From CBDIHH01 sp965279095 (GTDB lineage: Bacteria; Pseudomonadota; Alphaproteobacteria; Caulobacterales; Caulobacteraceae), in contig CBDIHH010000006.1 of assembly GCA_965279095.1 (NCBI GenBank), forward strand, positions 62,001 through 126,000: 64,000 bases of DNA, given 5' to 3'. Made by a program: the position numbers and the translations under genes. Position 1 is the first letter of the stretch. Every line of letters begins with the position of its first letter. The notes under the pieces were generated by a model that did not search any database, was not told the origin of the DNA, and saw only the letters and a list, made by a program, of their open reading frames with translations. Positions 50,738-61,679 of the stretch are shown one piece after another.

Positions 50738-50997
50738 GCCACCGGCGGCGGCAGCGGTGTGTCAGTGGACAGGCTATCGGCCCAAGCCTGCACCGCCCGA
50801 TGGTCGATGGTCGATCCGACGTCCACATCGTGAAGACCCTCCAAGGTCATCCGATGCCGTTCGTCTTCTTGGTCGATCCACGAAGCCAGGGCCTGTTTGA
50901 CGACCCAACCCCGCGATCGATCGAGCCTGGCCGCGGCCGCATCGACCTTGTCGGCAAGCTCCAGCGGGAGATGCGCTGTGAGGACACGCGTGGTCAT
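50734..50997 (-). CDS. ribbon-helix-helix (CopG-like) antitoxin
   Basis: The 87-aa protein starts at ATG 50997 (MTTRVLTAHLPLELADKV). Residues 3-45 form a ribbon-helix-helix DNA-binding domain: a short beta strand TRVLTAHLP and helices ELADKVDAAAARLDRS and RGWVVKQALASWIDQ. The acidic, less ordered C-terminus should bind and neutralise the toxin encoded just downstream. A 21-bp palindrome 26 bp upstream is a likely autoregulatory operator. The first gene of the pair being the antitoxin is the usual order. Confidence 0.88.
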   Translation of the reverse strand: MTTRVLTAHLPLELADKVDAAAARLDRSRGWVVKQALASWIDQEDERHRMTLEGLHDVDVGSTIDHRAVQAWADSLSTDTPLPPPVA

Positions 50998-51022
50998 TCC
51001 GGCTCCAATCACCCTTCGTCAG

Positions 51023-51043
51023 AATGATTGAAACCTAATCATT
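51023..51043. promoter_or_regulatory. operator-like palindrome of the toxin-antitoxin operon
   Basis: AATGATT (51023-51029) and AATCATT (51037-51043) are exact inverted complements around GAAACCT. The site is 26 bp upstream of the antitoxin start, where the promoter should lie. Ribbon-helix-helix antitoxins commonly repress their own operon through such short AT-rich repeats. Confidence 0.65.
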
Positions 51044-51085
51044 TCGATGCACGGGAGCAAGTCATCCGGGTGACAGTGTGGCGCC

Positions 51086-52522
51086 CTACAGGTCGGCGGT
51101 GGTGATGAACCGGGTCTGCAGATAGGCCTCGATGGCCTCGGCGCCGCCCTCGAAGCCGTAGCCGGAATCCTTCATCCCGCCGAAGGGGGTCTCGGGCACG
51201 CCCAGGCCGAAGTGGTTGATCGAGACCATGCCGCTCTGAATCCCGGCCGCCGCCGCCCGCGCTCGCAGGCTGGAGGTGGTGAAGGCATAGGCGGCGAGGC
51301 CGTAGGGTAGGCGGTTGGCCTCCGCCAGGGCGTCTTCGATCCCGGAGAAGGGCTGGACCAGGGCGATGGGGCCGAAGGGCTCCTCGTTCATCAGCCGCGC
51401 CTCTGTCGGCAGGTCGGTGATCACCGTGGGCTCGAAGAAGTTGCCGGCGTTGCCAATGCGGCCGCCGCCGGTGCGCACCCGGGCCCCATGCGCGACCGCG
51501 TCGGCCACCAGCGCCTCCATGGCCTCTAGCCGCCGGGGGTTGGCCAGGGCGCCCATGGTCGAGGCGGGGTCCAGGCCGTCGCCGACCTTGACCGCCCGGG
51601 CGTTGGCGACAAAGGCGTCGACGAAGCGGTCGTAGACGCCGTCCTGGACGATGAAGCGGGTGGGGCTGATGCAGGTCTGTCCGGCGTTGCGCCACTTGTT
51701 GGCGGCCATCACGGCGACGGCCTGGTCGACGTCGATGTCGTCGAACACGATCACCGGGGCGTGGCCGCCCAGCTCCATGGTCATCAGCTTCATGTGCTGG
51801 CCGGCCAGGGCGGCCAGGTGCTTGCCCACGGCGGTGGAGCCGGTGAACGACACCTTGCGCACCACCGGGCTGGGGATCAGGTATTCGGAGATCTGCGCGG
51901 GCGTCCCGTAGACCAGGTTCAGGACCCCCGGCGGCAGGCCGGCGTCGGTGAAGGCGGCCACCAGCTCGGCGGCCGAGGCCGGGGTCTCCTCGGGTCCCTT
52001 GACGATGATGGCGCAGCCCGCCGCCAGCGCCGCCGCGACCTTGCGGATCATCTGGTTGACCGGGAAGTTCCAGGGGGTGAAGGCGACCACCACCCCCACC
52101 GGCTCCTTGATCACCGTCTGGGTCAGGTTGGGGGTGCGCGGCGGAATGGTGCGGCCGTAGACGCGCTGGCACTCGCCGGCCATCCAGTCGATGACCTCGC
52201 AGGAGCGCTCGATCTCGCCGCGGGCCTCGGCCAGGGGCTTGCCCTGCTCCAGCACCATCAGCCGCGCCGCCTCCTCCAGCCGCTGGCGCAGGTTGGACGC
52301 CGCCCGGCTCAGCAACCGGCCCCGCTCCAGGGCCGGGACCTGGCGCCAGGCCTGGAAGCCCCGGTCCGCCGCCGCCAGCACCCGGTCCAGATCGGCGACC
52401 TCGGCATGGGCCACCTGGCCGATCACCGCATTGGTCGCCGGATTGACCACCGGCAGGGTCCGCCCTCCCGAAGCCGGCGCCCAGGCGCCGTCGATATGCA
52501 GCATCGTGTCGGGGTAGGTCAC
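51086..52522 (-). CDS. NAD(P)-dependent aldehyde dehydrogenase, succinate-semialdehyde type
   Basis: The 478-aa enzyme is a full-length aldehyde dehydrogenase. It has PWNFPVNQMIRKVAAALAAGCAIIVKGPEETPASA near 150-185 (coenzyme site; the usual KPAE/KPSE reads KGPEE here), FTGSTAVGKHL near 225-235, the catalytic Glu in TMELGGHAPVIVFDD near 248-262 and the catalytic Cys in NAGQTCISPTRFIV near 285-298. A C-terminal PFGGMKDSGYGFEGGAEAIEAYLQTRFI follows. It groups by sequence pattern with succinate- and glutarate-semialdehyde dehydrogenases. It is monocistronic. It could feed succinate from the catabolic island or from GABA, but no other GABA gene is near. Confidence 0.85.
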   Translation of the reverse strand: MTYPDTMLHIDGAWAPASGGRTLPVVNPATNAVIGQVAHAEVADLDRVLAAADRGFQAWRQVPALERGRLLSRAASNLRQRLEEAARLMVLEQGKPLAEARGEIERSCEVIDWMAGECQRVYGRTIPPRTPNLTQTVIKEPVGVVVAFTPWNFPVNQMIRKVAAALAAGCAIIVKGPEETPASAAELVAAFTDAGLPPGVLNLVYGTPAQISEYLIPSPVVRKVSFTGSTAVGKHLAALAGQHMKLMTMELGGHAPVIVFDDIDVDQAVAVMAANKWRNAGQTCISPTRFIVQDGVYDRFVDAFVANARAVKVGDGLDPASTMGALANPRRLEAMEALVADAVAHGARVRTGGGRIGNAGNFFEPTVITDLPTEARLMNEEPFGPIALVQPFSGIEDALAEANRLPYGLAAYAFTTSSLRARAAAAGIQSGMVSINHFGLGVPETPFGGMKDSGYGFEGGAEAIEAYLQTRFITTADL

Positions 52523-52749
52523 GGACGGCGGCTCCTGGCTCGGCGGCGGATCGGGCCGTTCTCATAGCGGGAGCCGTGGCCTGGGGATAGGCGGCCGGGC
52601 GAACGCGGGTCGGAGAATTGCGCGGCCCTCGCGAGACCCGGTCCAGCGCCCTCCTCTTGCGCGACATTCGACAAACGTCTTGATGTTGGGCAGAAGGACG
52701 TCTTCTCCGCGCCCACCCTGGCGCGCTACTGACCGGCAGGGGCGCCGAC

Positions 52750-55700
52750 ATGGCCAAGACCGACAAGCAGGGTCTCTATGACCCGCGCCACGAACATGAC
52801 GCCTGCGGCGTCGGCTTCGTGGCCAACATCAAGGGGCGCAAGTCCCACACGATCGTCCAGCAGGGGCTGGAGATCCTGCTCAACCTCGACCATCGCGGCG
52901 CGGTGGGCGCCGACCCGCTGGTGGGCGACGGGGCGGGGATTCTCATCCAGATTCCCGACGCGCTGATCCGCGACTGGGCGGCGCGTAGCGACGTGCGCCT
53001 GCCGCCGGTGGGCGACTACGGCGTCGCCATGTGCTTCCTGCCCCGCGACGAGAAGACGCGCGAGGTGGCCATCGGCCAGTTCGAGCACTTCATCCGCAAC
53101 GAGCAGCAGATGCTGCTGGGCTGGCGCGAGGTTCCGGTGAACACCGCCGGGCTCGGCCAGACCGTGCTCAACGAGATGCCGGTGATCCGTCAGGCGATCA
53201 TCGCCCGGGGCGCCGGCACCCGCGACGAGGCCGCCTTCGAGCGCAAGCTGCTGACCATCCGCAAGCAGACCCACAACGGCCTGGCCGACCTCGGCAAGAA
53301 ATACGGCCTGCCCGAGCTGACCGACTTCTACATGCCGTCGGTGTCGCCGCGCACCGTGGTCTACAAGGGCCTGCTGCTGGCCGGCCAGGTGGGGACCTTC
53401 TACGAGGACCTCGGCAATCCGCTGACCCAATCGGCCCTGGCGATGGTCCACCAGCGCTTCTCGACCAACACCTTCCCCTCGTGGAAGCTGGCCCACCCCT
53501 ACCGGCTGATCGCCCACAACGGCGAGATCAACACGGTGCGCGGCAACGTCAACTGGATGAACGCCCGCCGGCGCACCCTGGAGTCGCCCCTGCTGGGCCC
53601 CGACCTCGACAAGATGTGGCCGCTGATCCCGCACGGCCAGTCCGACACCGCCTGCCTGGACAACGCCCTGGAGCTGCTGCTGGCCGGCGGCTACCCCCTG
53701 GCCCACGCCATGATGATGCTGATCCCGGAGGCCTGGTCGGGCAATCCGCTGATGGATCCGGCCCAGAAGGCCTTCTACGAATACCACGCCGCGCTCATGG
53801 AGCCGTGGGACGGACCCGCCGCCATCGCCTTCACCGACGGCCGCCAGATCGGCGCCACCCTGGACCGCAACGGCCTGCGCCCGGCCCGCTTCCTGCTCAC
53901 CGACGACGACCTGCTGGTGATGGCGTCGGAATCCGGCGTGCTGCCGATCCCCGAGGCCAACATCACCCGCAAGTGGCGGCTGCAGCCCGGCAAGATGCTG
54001 CTGATCGACCTGGAGGCCGGGCGCATCGTCGAGGACGACGAGATCAAGCGCGGCCTGGCCCAGGCCGAGCCCTATGACGAGTGGCTCAAGCAGACCCAGT
54101 TCAAGCTCGAGGACCTGCCGGTCTGGCTGGACGAGGCCGACGAGCACGAGGAGCCCGAGACCCTGCTGAACCGCCAGCAGGCCTTCGGCTACACCCAGGA
54201 GGACATCAAGTTCTTCCTGACGCCCATGGCGCGCAGCGCCGAGGACCCCATCGGCTCGATGGGCTCGGACATCCCCATCGCCGTGCTCTCGCGGCGGCCC
54301 AAGCTGCTCTACGACTATTTCAAGCAGAACTTCGCCCAGGTCACCAACCCGCCGATCGACCCGATCCGCGAGGAGCTGGTGATGTCGCTGGTGTCGATGA
54401 TCGGCCCGCGGCCCAACCTGCTCGGCCACCACGCCGGCGCCCACAAGCGCCTGGACGTGGCCCAGCCGGTGCTGACCAACGCCGACCTGGAGAAGATCCG
54501 CTCGATCTCGGAGCTGCTCGACGGCGCCTTCCGCACCGCCACCCTGGACGCCACCTGGGCGGCCGACGAGGGGCCGGCCGGGCTGAAGCACGCCGTCGCC
54601 GCCCTGTGCAGCGCGGCCACCGAGGCGGTGCTGGCCGACAACAACATCCTGATCCTGTCGGATAGGGCCGTGTCGCCCGACCGCATCCCGATCCCGGCCG
54701 CCCTGGCCACCGCGGCGGTGCACCACCACCTGATCCGCCAGGGCCTGCGCATGCAGACCGGCCTGGTCATCGAGACCGGCGAAGCGCGCGAGGTGCACCA
54801 CTTCTGCGTCCTGGCCGGCTATGGCGCCGAGGGGATCAACCCCTACCTGGCCTTCGAGACCCTGGAGCAGATCCGGGTCAAGGCCGAGCTGACCCAGTCG
54901 CCCTATGAGGTGCAGAAGAACTACATCAAGGCCATCGGCAAGGGCATCCTCAAGGTGATGTCCAAGATGGGCATCTCCACCTACCAGTCCTATTGCGGCG
55001 CGCAGATCTTCGACGCGGTGGGTCTGTCCACCGACTTCGTCGAGAAGTATTTCACCGGCACCACCACCCGCATCGAGGGCGCCGGCCTGGCCGAGATCGC
55101 CGAGGAGGCGGTCCGCCGCCACCGCGACGCCTATGGCGACAATCCCCGCTACCGCAACGCCCTGGATGTGGGCGGCGGCTACGCCTTCCGCATCGGCGGC
55201 GAGGAGCACGCCTGGACGCCGGAATCCGTCTCCAAGCTGCAGCACGCCGTGCGCGGCAACATCTCGGCCGACTACGCCGCCTTCGCCGAGGCCATCAACG
55301 ACCAGAGCCGCCGCCTGCTGACCATCCGCGGCCTGATGGACTTCCGCCTCGCCGAGACTCCCCTGCCCATCGACGAGGTCGAGCCGGCGTCGGAGATCGT
55401 CAAGCGGTTCGCCACCGGGGCGATGAGCTTCGGCTCGATCAGCCGTGAGGCCCACACCACCCTGGCCATCGCCATGAACCGCATCGGCGGCCGCTCCAAC
55501 ACCGGCGAGGGCGGCGAGGAACCGGACCGCTTCCAGCCGATGGCCAATGGCGATTCCATGCGCTCGGCCATCAAGCAGGTGGCGTCCGGCCGGTTCGGCG
55601 TCACCGCCGAATACCTGGTCAACGCCGACGACATCCAGATCAAGATCGCCCAGGGGGCGAAGCCGGGCGAGGGCGGCCAGCTCCCGGGCGACAAGGTCGA

Positions 55701-57345
55701 CAATAACATCGCCAAGGTGCGCCACTCCACCCCGGGGGTGGGCCTGATCTCGCCCCCGCCGCACCACGACATCTATTCGATCGAGGACCTGGCCCAGCTC
55801 ATCCACGACCTGAAGAACGTCAATTCCCAGGCGCGCATCTCGGTCAAGCTGGTCTCGGAGGTGGGCGTCGGCACCGTCGCGGCCGGGGTCTCCAAGTCGC
55901 GCGCCGACCATGTGACCATCTCGGGCTTCGAGGGCGGCACCGGGGCCTCGCCCCTGACCTCGCTGACCCACGCCGGCTCGCCCTGGGAGATCGGCCTGGC
56001 CGAGACCCAGCAGACCCTGATGCTCAACGGCCTGCGCGGCCGCATCGCGGTGCAGGCCGACGGCGGCATCCGCACCGGCCGCGACGTGGCCGTGGCGGCC
56101 CTGCTGGGGGCCGACGAGTTCGGCTTCGCCACCGCGCCCCTGATCGCGGCGGGCTGCATCATGATGCGCAAGTGCCACCTGAACACCTGCCCGGTGGGGG
56201 TGGCCACCCAGGACCCGATCCTGCGGGCGCGCTTCACCGGCCAGCCCGAACACGTGATCAACTACTTCTTCTTCGTCGCCGAGGAGCTGCGCCAGATCAT
56301 GGCCCAGCTCGGCCTGCGCACGGTCAATGAGATGATCGGCCGCGTGGACCTGCTGGACGCGCGCCCCGCCGTGGACCACTGGAAGGCCGGCGGCGTGGAC
56401 CTGTCGCGGCTGCTCTACGAGCCCAAGGTCGATCCCGACCTGGCCCGCTGGAACCGCGAGCGCCAGGACCACGGCCTCGACGCCGCCCTGGACCATGTGC
56501 TGATCGCCGCCGCGCGGCCGGCGCTGGATCGCGGCGAGCCGATCCGCTTCGAGGGCGCGGTGCGCAACGTCAACCGCACCGTGGGCGCCATGCTGTCGGG
56601 CGAGGTGGCCCGGCGCTACGGCCACGAGGGCCTGGCGCCGGACACCATCCAGGTGACCCTGACCGGCTCCGCCGGCCAGAGCTTCGGCGCCTTCCTGGCC
56701 CGCGGCGTCAGCCTGGAGCTGATCGGCGACGGCAACGACTACGTCGGCAAGGGCCTGTCCGGGGGCCGGGTTGTCGTGCGGCCGCCGCCGGAGGTTTCCC
56801 GCGACCCCACCCAGAACATCATCGTCGGCAACACCGTCCTCTACGGGGCCATCGCCGGGGAGGCCTATTTCTCGGGCGTGGCCGGGGAGCGGTTCGCGGT
56901 GCGCAACTCCGGCGCCGTCGCCGTGGTCGAGGGCGCGGGGGACCACGCCTGCGAATACATGACCGGCGGGGTGGTGGTGGTGCTGGGCGCCACGGGCCGC
57001 AACTTCGCCGCCGGCATGTCCGGGGGCATCGCCTATGTCTACGATCCGGACGGCCGCTTCACCGCCCTGTGCAACCCGGCCATGGTCGAGCTGTCAGGGG
57101 TCGAGGCGGCGCCGGCCGGGGGCGAGGCGCCGCGCCTGGACGACATGCTGCGGCATGACGCCGAGCGCCTGCGCGGCCTGATCGAGCGGCACCGGCTCTA
57201 CACCGGCAGCGCCCGGGCCGAGGCCATCCTCGGCGACTGGGACACGGCCCTAGGGCATTTCGTCAAGGTCATGCCCCGGGACTATCGCCGCGCCCTGCTC
57301 GAACTGGAAGCGGAGCGGCTCGCCGCCGCCGTCGCCGCCGAGTAG
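52750..57345 (+). CDS. gltB: glutamate synthase (NADPH) large subunit
   Basis: The 1531-aa protein has a short propeptide ending at Cys19 (HDACGVGFV), the N-terminal nucleophile that releases ammonia from glutamine. The class II amidotransferase domain (to ~430) contains HQRFSTNTFPSW and HNGEINTVRGNVNWM. A central domain (~450-760) and the FMN synthase barrel (~830-1200) follow. The barrel has NRIGGRSNTGEGGEE and AKPGEGGQLPGDKV, and a 3Fe-4S cluster motif CHLNTCPVGVATQDP near 1142. The C-terminal GXGXG beta-helix (~1270-1480) ends the protein. With GltD it makes two glutamates from glutamine and 2-oxoglutarate in ammonia assimilation. Length and domain order are normal. Confidence 0.98.
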   Translation: MAKTDKQGLYDPRHEHDACGVGFVANIKGRKSHTIVQQGLEILLNLDHRGAVGADPLVGDGAGILIQIPDALIRDWAARSDVRLPPVGDYGVAMCFLPRDEKTREVAIGQFEHFIRNEQQMLLGWREVPVNTAGLGQTVLNEMPVIRQAIIARGAGTRDEAAFERKLLTIRKQTHNGLADLGKKYGLPELTDFYMPSVSPRTVVYKGLLLAGQVGTFYEDLGNPLTQSALAMVHQRFSTNTFPSWKLAHPYRLIAHNGEINTVRGNVNWMNARRRTLESPLLGPDLDKMWPLIPHGQSDTACLDNALELLLAGGYPLAHAMMMLIPEAWSGNPLMDPAQKAFYEYHAALMEPWDGPAAIAFTDGRQIGATLDRNGLRPARFLLTDDDLLVMASESGVLPIPEANITRKWRLQPGKMLLIDLEAGRIVEDDEIKRGLAQAEPYDEWLKQTQFKLEDLPVWLDEADEHEEPETLLNRQQAFGYTQEDIKFFLTPMARSAEDPIGSMGSDIPIAVLSRRPKLLYDYFKQNFAQVTNPPIDPIREELVMSLVSMIGPRPNLLGHHAGAHKRLDVAQPVLTNADLEKIRSISELLDGAFRTATLDATWAADEGPAGLKHAVAALCSAATEAVLADNNILILSDRAVSPDRIPIPAALATAAVHHHLIRQGLRMQTGLVIETGEAREVHHFCVLAGYGAEGINPYLAFETLEQIRVKAELTQSPYEVQKNYIKAIGKGILKVMSKMGISTYQSYCGAQIFDAVGLSTDFVEKYFTGTTTRIEGAGLAEIAEEAVRRHRDAYGDNPRYRNALDVGGGYAFRIGGEEHAWTPESVSKLQHAVRGNISADYAAFAEAINDQSRRLLTIRGLMDFRLAETPLPIDEVEPASEIVKRFATGAMSFGSISREAHTTLAIAMNRIGGRSNTGEGGEEPDRFQPMANGDSMRSAIKQVASGRFGVTAEYLVNADDIQIKIAQGAKPGEGGQLPGDKVDNNIAKVRHSTPGVGLISPPPHHDIYSIEDLAQLIHDLKNVNSQARISVKLVSEVGVGTVAAGVSKSRADHVTISGFEGGTGASPLTSLTHAGSPWEIGLAETQQTLMLNGLRGRIAVQADGGIRTGRDVAVAALLGADEFGFATAPLIAAGCIMMRKCHLNTCPVGVATQDPILRARFTGQPEHVINYFFFVAEELRQIMAQLGLRTVNEMIGRVDLLDARPAVDHWKAGGVDLSRLLYEPKVDPDLARWNRERQDHGLDAALDHVLIAAARPALDRGEPIRFEGAVRNVNRTVGAMLSGEVARRYGHEGLAPDTIQVTLTGSAGQSFGAFLARGVSLELIGDGNDYVGKGLSGGRVVVRPPPEVSRDPTQNIIVGNTVLYGAIAGEAYFSGVAGERFAVRNSGAVAVVEGAGDHACEYMTGGVVVVLGATGRNFAAGMSGGIAYVYDPDGRFTALCNPAMVELSGVEAAPAGGEAPRLDDMLRHDAERLRGLIERHRLYTGSARAEAILGDWDTALGHFVKVMPRDYRRALLELEAERLAAAVAAE

Positions 57346-57373
57346 TCCAACCTTCTCCTTTTCAAGGTCCACC

Positions 57374-58810
<1,437 letters not shown>

Positions 58811-58832
58811 CGTATTCCCCACCTTATCGTTT

Positions 58833-58908
58833 CCCCGGCGTACGCCGGGGCCCAGATCATAGAGATCAGACGTCGAGCCTTATGATCTGGATCCCGGCGT
58901 ACGCCGGG
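58833..58908. repeat. nested inverted repeat after gltD
   Basis: CCCCGGCGTACGCCGGGG (58833-58850) is a perfect palindrome. CCCGGCGTACGCCGGG (58893-58908) is a second one. Between them CCAGATCATA and TATGATCTGG are inverted complements, so the whole block can also fold end to end. It lies 22 bp after gltD and may stabilise or terminate the transcript; there is no T-run. Confidence 0.85.
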
Positions 58909-59006
58909 AATCCGAGGCGTGGTATTGGGCAATAACTACTCGCGCTGTCGGATCGGCCCGCCGTCCTGCGTCCTTGCATCAGATCACGCCCATGAGGAGA
59001 CAGCCG

Positions 59007-59483
59007 ATGCCCGCCCAAGCCCCGTTCCCCGCCGACCGCGAGCTGGTGATCACCCGCCTGATCGATGCGCCGCGCGAGGCGCTCTATCGCTGCTGGACCG
59101 AGCCTGAGCTGGTCAAGCAATGGTTCGCGCCGCTGCCCTACACGACCCCGATCGTGGAGATGGACGTGCGGCCGGGGGGCAGCAGCCTCATCGTCATGCG
59201 CGGGCCGGATGGCGTCGAGATGCCCAACCCGGGTATCTTCCTCGAGGTCGTCCCCAACGCGCGCCTGGTCTTCACCGACGCCTATACCGAGGCCTGGGCC
59301 CCGTCGGCCAAGCCGTTCATGACCGGCATCCTGACCTTCGAGGACGAGGCCGGCCAGACCCGTTACACCGCCCGGGTCCGCCACTGGAGCGCCGAGGACT
59401 GCGCGGCGCACGAAGCCATGGGGTTCCACCAGGGCTGGGGCATCTGCACCGACCAGCTGGCCGCGCTGGCCGCGACGCTCTGA
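59007..59483 (+). CDS. SRPBCC / AHSA1-domain protein
   Basis: The 158-aa protein starts at ATG 59007, with GAGGAGA upstream. It is a single START-like domain of the AHSA1 (activator of Hsp90 ATPase homologue 1-like) type: RELVITRLIDAPREALYRCWTEPELVKQWFAP near 11-42, VEMDVRPGGSSLIVM near 51-65, PNARLVFTDAYTEAW near 83-97, HEAMGFHQGWGICTDQLAAL at the end. Members bind small hydrophobic ligands in a deep cavity, and many are encoded next to ArsR-type regulators; none is seen here. No signal peptide. Function unknown, probably stress- or ligand-binding related. Confidence 0.85.
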   Translation: MPAQAPFPADRELVITRLIDAPREALYRCWTEPELVKQWFAPLPYTTPIVEMDVRPGGSSLIVMRGPDGVEMPNPGIFLEVVPNARLVFTDAYTEAWAPSAKPFMTGILTFEDEAGQTRYTARVRHWSAEDCAAHEAMGFHQGWGICTDQLAALAATL

Positions 59484-59540
59484 AGGCGAGACGCTTCGGC
59501 GCGGCCACAGGATCCGACCGAGGCGCCGTCCCCTACGGCC

Positions 59541-59624
59541 GTCATCTCCACCCTCAACGCGCCGCACGGCAACGTCTTCGCTGCTGGGTCCTCGCGTCGA
59601 TGCTGCGCATCGCGCAAGGATGAC
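59541..59624. repeat. family-A repeat, rearranged copy
   Basis: The segment reads GTCATCTCCACCCTCAACGCG ... GCTGCTGGGTCC ... CGCAAGGATGAC. Its left half is in reverse orientation to the array at 2363-3752, with part of the element missing. It lies after the SRPBCC gene. Confidence 0.75.
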
Positions 59625-59654
59625 GACCTTTATTGTCAATGGGACCGCACACCC

Positions 59655-59800
59655 CGCCATCGTTCGCATGGCGGAGCATCGGTTCGGACCAGGCGACCGC
59701 GTCAAGGCGGGCCCGCAGGGCCCCCGCTCCGCGGCGCGCCAAAGGCGCGGCCTTGACGCGGCCGCCGCCCGAACCACACTTCCACCACGCGATCGACGGC
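59655..59800. repeat. family-C long palindromic repeat, copy 2
   Basis: This copy shares the plan of 40729-40871: CGCATGGCGGAGCATCGGTTCGG at the left, GTCAAGGCGGGCCCGC and GCGCGGCCTTGACGC inside, and CCGAACCACACTTCCACC ... GATCGACGG at the right. The centre differs. Confidence 0.7.
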
Positions 59801-59830
59801 CCTTTCCGAACGCAGCCCAAACCTTGGCCT

Positions 59831-59925
59831 CATCCAGGACCCAGCCGCTCCACGCTCAACGCGCCGCACGGTGAGGTCTTAGCTGCTGGGTCCTGGGGTC
59901 GCGCAGGAGCGCGCCCCAGGATGAC
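59831..59925. repeat. family-A repeat, reverse orientation
   Basis: This is a shortened family-A element in the opposite orientation, from CATCCAGGACCCAG through CTCAACGCGCCGCACGGTGAGG to GCGCGCCCCAGGATGAC. Together with the two preceding repeats it fills the 490-bp gap before the convergent tldD gene. Confidence 0.85.
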
Positions 59926-59976
59926 GATCCCTTTTGAGAGGTCTGGCTTGGGCCGGTCCCCCCGATCAAACCCGCC

Positions 59977-61407
59977 CTAGACGCTGGTGCCGCCCACGGT
60001 CAGGCCGGTGAGCTTCAGGCTGGGCTGGCCGACGCCCACGGGCACGCCCTGGCCGCCCTTGCCGCAGACGCCGATGCCGGGGTCGAAGGAGAAGTCGTCG
60101 CCAATCATGGTCACCCGGGTCAGGGCGCTGGGGCCGTCGCCGATCAGGGTGGCGCCCTTCACGGGGGTGGTGATGCGGCCGTCCTCGATCAGATAGGCCT
60201 CGGTGCACTGGAAGACGAACTTGCCGTTGGTGATGTCCACCTGGCCGCCGCCGAAGTTGGCGCAATAGAGGCCGCGCTTGGTCGAGGCGATCATCTCGGC
60301 CTGGGGCACGTCGCCGCCGAGCATGCCGGTGTTGGTCATGCGCGGCAGGGGCATGTGGGCATAGGACTGGCGGCGGCCGTTGCCGGTGGCCTGGGCGCCG
60401 GTCAGGCGGGCGCTCATGCGATCATGCATATAGCCCACCAGGATGCCGTCCTCGATCAGGACCGTGCGGCTGGTGGGGGTGCCCTCGTCGTCGATGGTCA
60501 GGCTGCCGCGGCGGCCGGCGATCGAGCCGTCGTCGAACACGGTGACGCCGGGGGCCGCCACCCGCTCGCCGATGCGGCCCGAGAAGGCGGAGATGCCCTT
60601 GCGGTTGAAGTCGCCCTCCAGGCCATGGCCCACGGCCTCGTGCAGCAGCACCCCGTTCCAGCCTGGTCCGATGACCACGTCCATCTCGCCGGCGGGGCAG
60701 GCGACGGCGTCGAGGTTGACCAGGGCCTGACGCAGGGCCTCGTCCACCTCGGCCTGCCATTTGTCCGGGCTGATCCAGGCCTCGAAGCCGGCGCGGCCGC
60801 CGGCGCCGGACGTGCCGGTCTCGCGGCGCCCGTCGCGTTCGACGGTGATCTGGACATTGATCCGGCACAGGGGCCGGGTGTCGCGCAGCAGGCGGCCGTC
60901 GCCGCGCAGGATCTCGATCTCGCGGCGCTCGCCGGCGAGGGAGGCCATCACCTGGACCACCCGCGGGTCGCGGTCCCGGGCGAAGGCGTCGATCTCCTGC
61001 AGGAGGGCGACCTTGTCGGAGAAGGCGGGGGAGGCGAGGGGGTTCTCGTCGCCATAGAGCCGGGCGTTGGTTTGCCGCGGAGCCTCCGCGGCGACCCCCG
61101 CGTAGCCCCGCTTGGCCAGGGCGGCCGCCTGCGCGGCCCGGTCGATGGCCGCCTCGGAGATTTCCGACGCATGGGCGTAGCCGGCGGTCTCCCCCGCCAC
61201 CACCCGCAGGCCGAAGCCCTCGGTGGCGTCATAGGCGGCCGACTTCAGACGGCCGTCGTCGAACACGAAGGACTCGCTTTCCGACCGCTCGATGAACAGC
61301 TCGCCGTCGTCGGCCCCGTCCAGGGCGCCGCCCAGAAGGGCGCTGGCCCGGTCCGGATCGACGCCGGCGGACTGGAGGATGGAAGGCGAGGCGGCTGGCA
61401 GGCTCAT
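59977..61407 (-). CDS. tldD: TldD metalloprotease
   Basis: The 476-aa protein is the TldD subunit of the TldD/TldE (PmbA) zinc protease, a cytoplasmic enzyme that degrades unfolded peptides and processes microcin-type peptides and CcdA. The zinc motif HEAVGHGLEGDF near 255-266 holds the two His and the catalytic Glu. RSESESFVFDDGRLKSAAYDATEGFGLRV near 42-70 and GGQVDITNGKFVFQCTEAYLIEDG near 392-415 are other family blocks. ATG 61407 (MSLPAASPSIL) is used; the open frame to 61533 adds a basic unrelated stretch. It is divergent from the cytochrome oxidase operon, an arrangement common in alphaproteobacteria. Confidence 0.96.
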   Translation of the reverse strand: MSLPAASPSILQSAGVDPDRASALLGGALDGADDGELFIERSESESFVFDDGRLKSAAYDATEGFGLRVVAGETAGYAHASEISEAAIDRAAQAAALAKRGYAGVAAEAPRQTNARLYGDENPLASPAFSDKVALLQEIDAFARDRDPRVVQVMASLAGERREIEILRGDGRLLRDTRPLCRINVQITVERDGRRETGTSGAGGRAGFEAWISPDKWQAEVDEALRQALVNLDAVACPAGEMDVVIGPGWNGVLLHEAVGHGLEGDFNRKGISAFSGRIGERVAAPGVTVFDDGSIAGRRGSLTIDDEGTPTSRTVLIEDGILVGYMHDRMSARLTGAQATGNGRRQSYAHMPLPRMTNTGMLGGDVPQAEMIASTKRGLYCANFGGGQVDITNGKFVFQCTEAYLIEDGRITTPVKGATLIGDGPSALTRVTMIGDDFSFDPGIGVCGKGGQGVPVGVGQPSLKLTGLTVGGTSV

Positions 61408-61679
61408 GAACGGGTCCGGTCTCTGGGGCGGGACTTGCAACATAGGGTGGCGCGACGGCGGGCGAAACCGTGACCAATCATCGGATTGGCCGGACCGCGT
61501 CCCTTGGCAAGGCCAGACGGAGCGCGTATGCACGCGGCCAAGCCTAAAGGGGCCCGACCGCAGAGCGCCGGTGCGACAATCCGCACCCTCGCCGAGCGAA
61601 GCCAGGACGCCTTTGGGCTATGTGTGTCGCTGGGCGCGGGATAAACCCCCCGTCGGACGAAGACCGAGTCGTGAGGACT
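61408..61679. promoter_or_regulatory. divergent region between tldD and ctaC
   Basis: This 272-bp gap separates two divergent genes and should contain both promoters. No gene, clear palindrome or repeat was seen. GTGAGGAC at 61671-61678 is the ctaC ribosome binding site. Confidence 0.4.

Noticed and set aside
52726..56946. 1406-codon open frame on the minus strand opposite gltB
   Set aside because: It is the antisense shadow of gltB, caused by high GC at third codon positions; its composition (Gly, Ala, Arg, Val, His rich) has no domain pattern.
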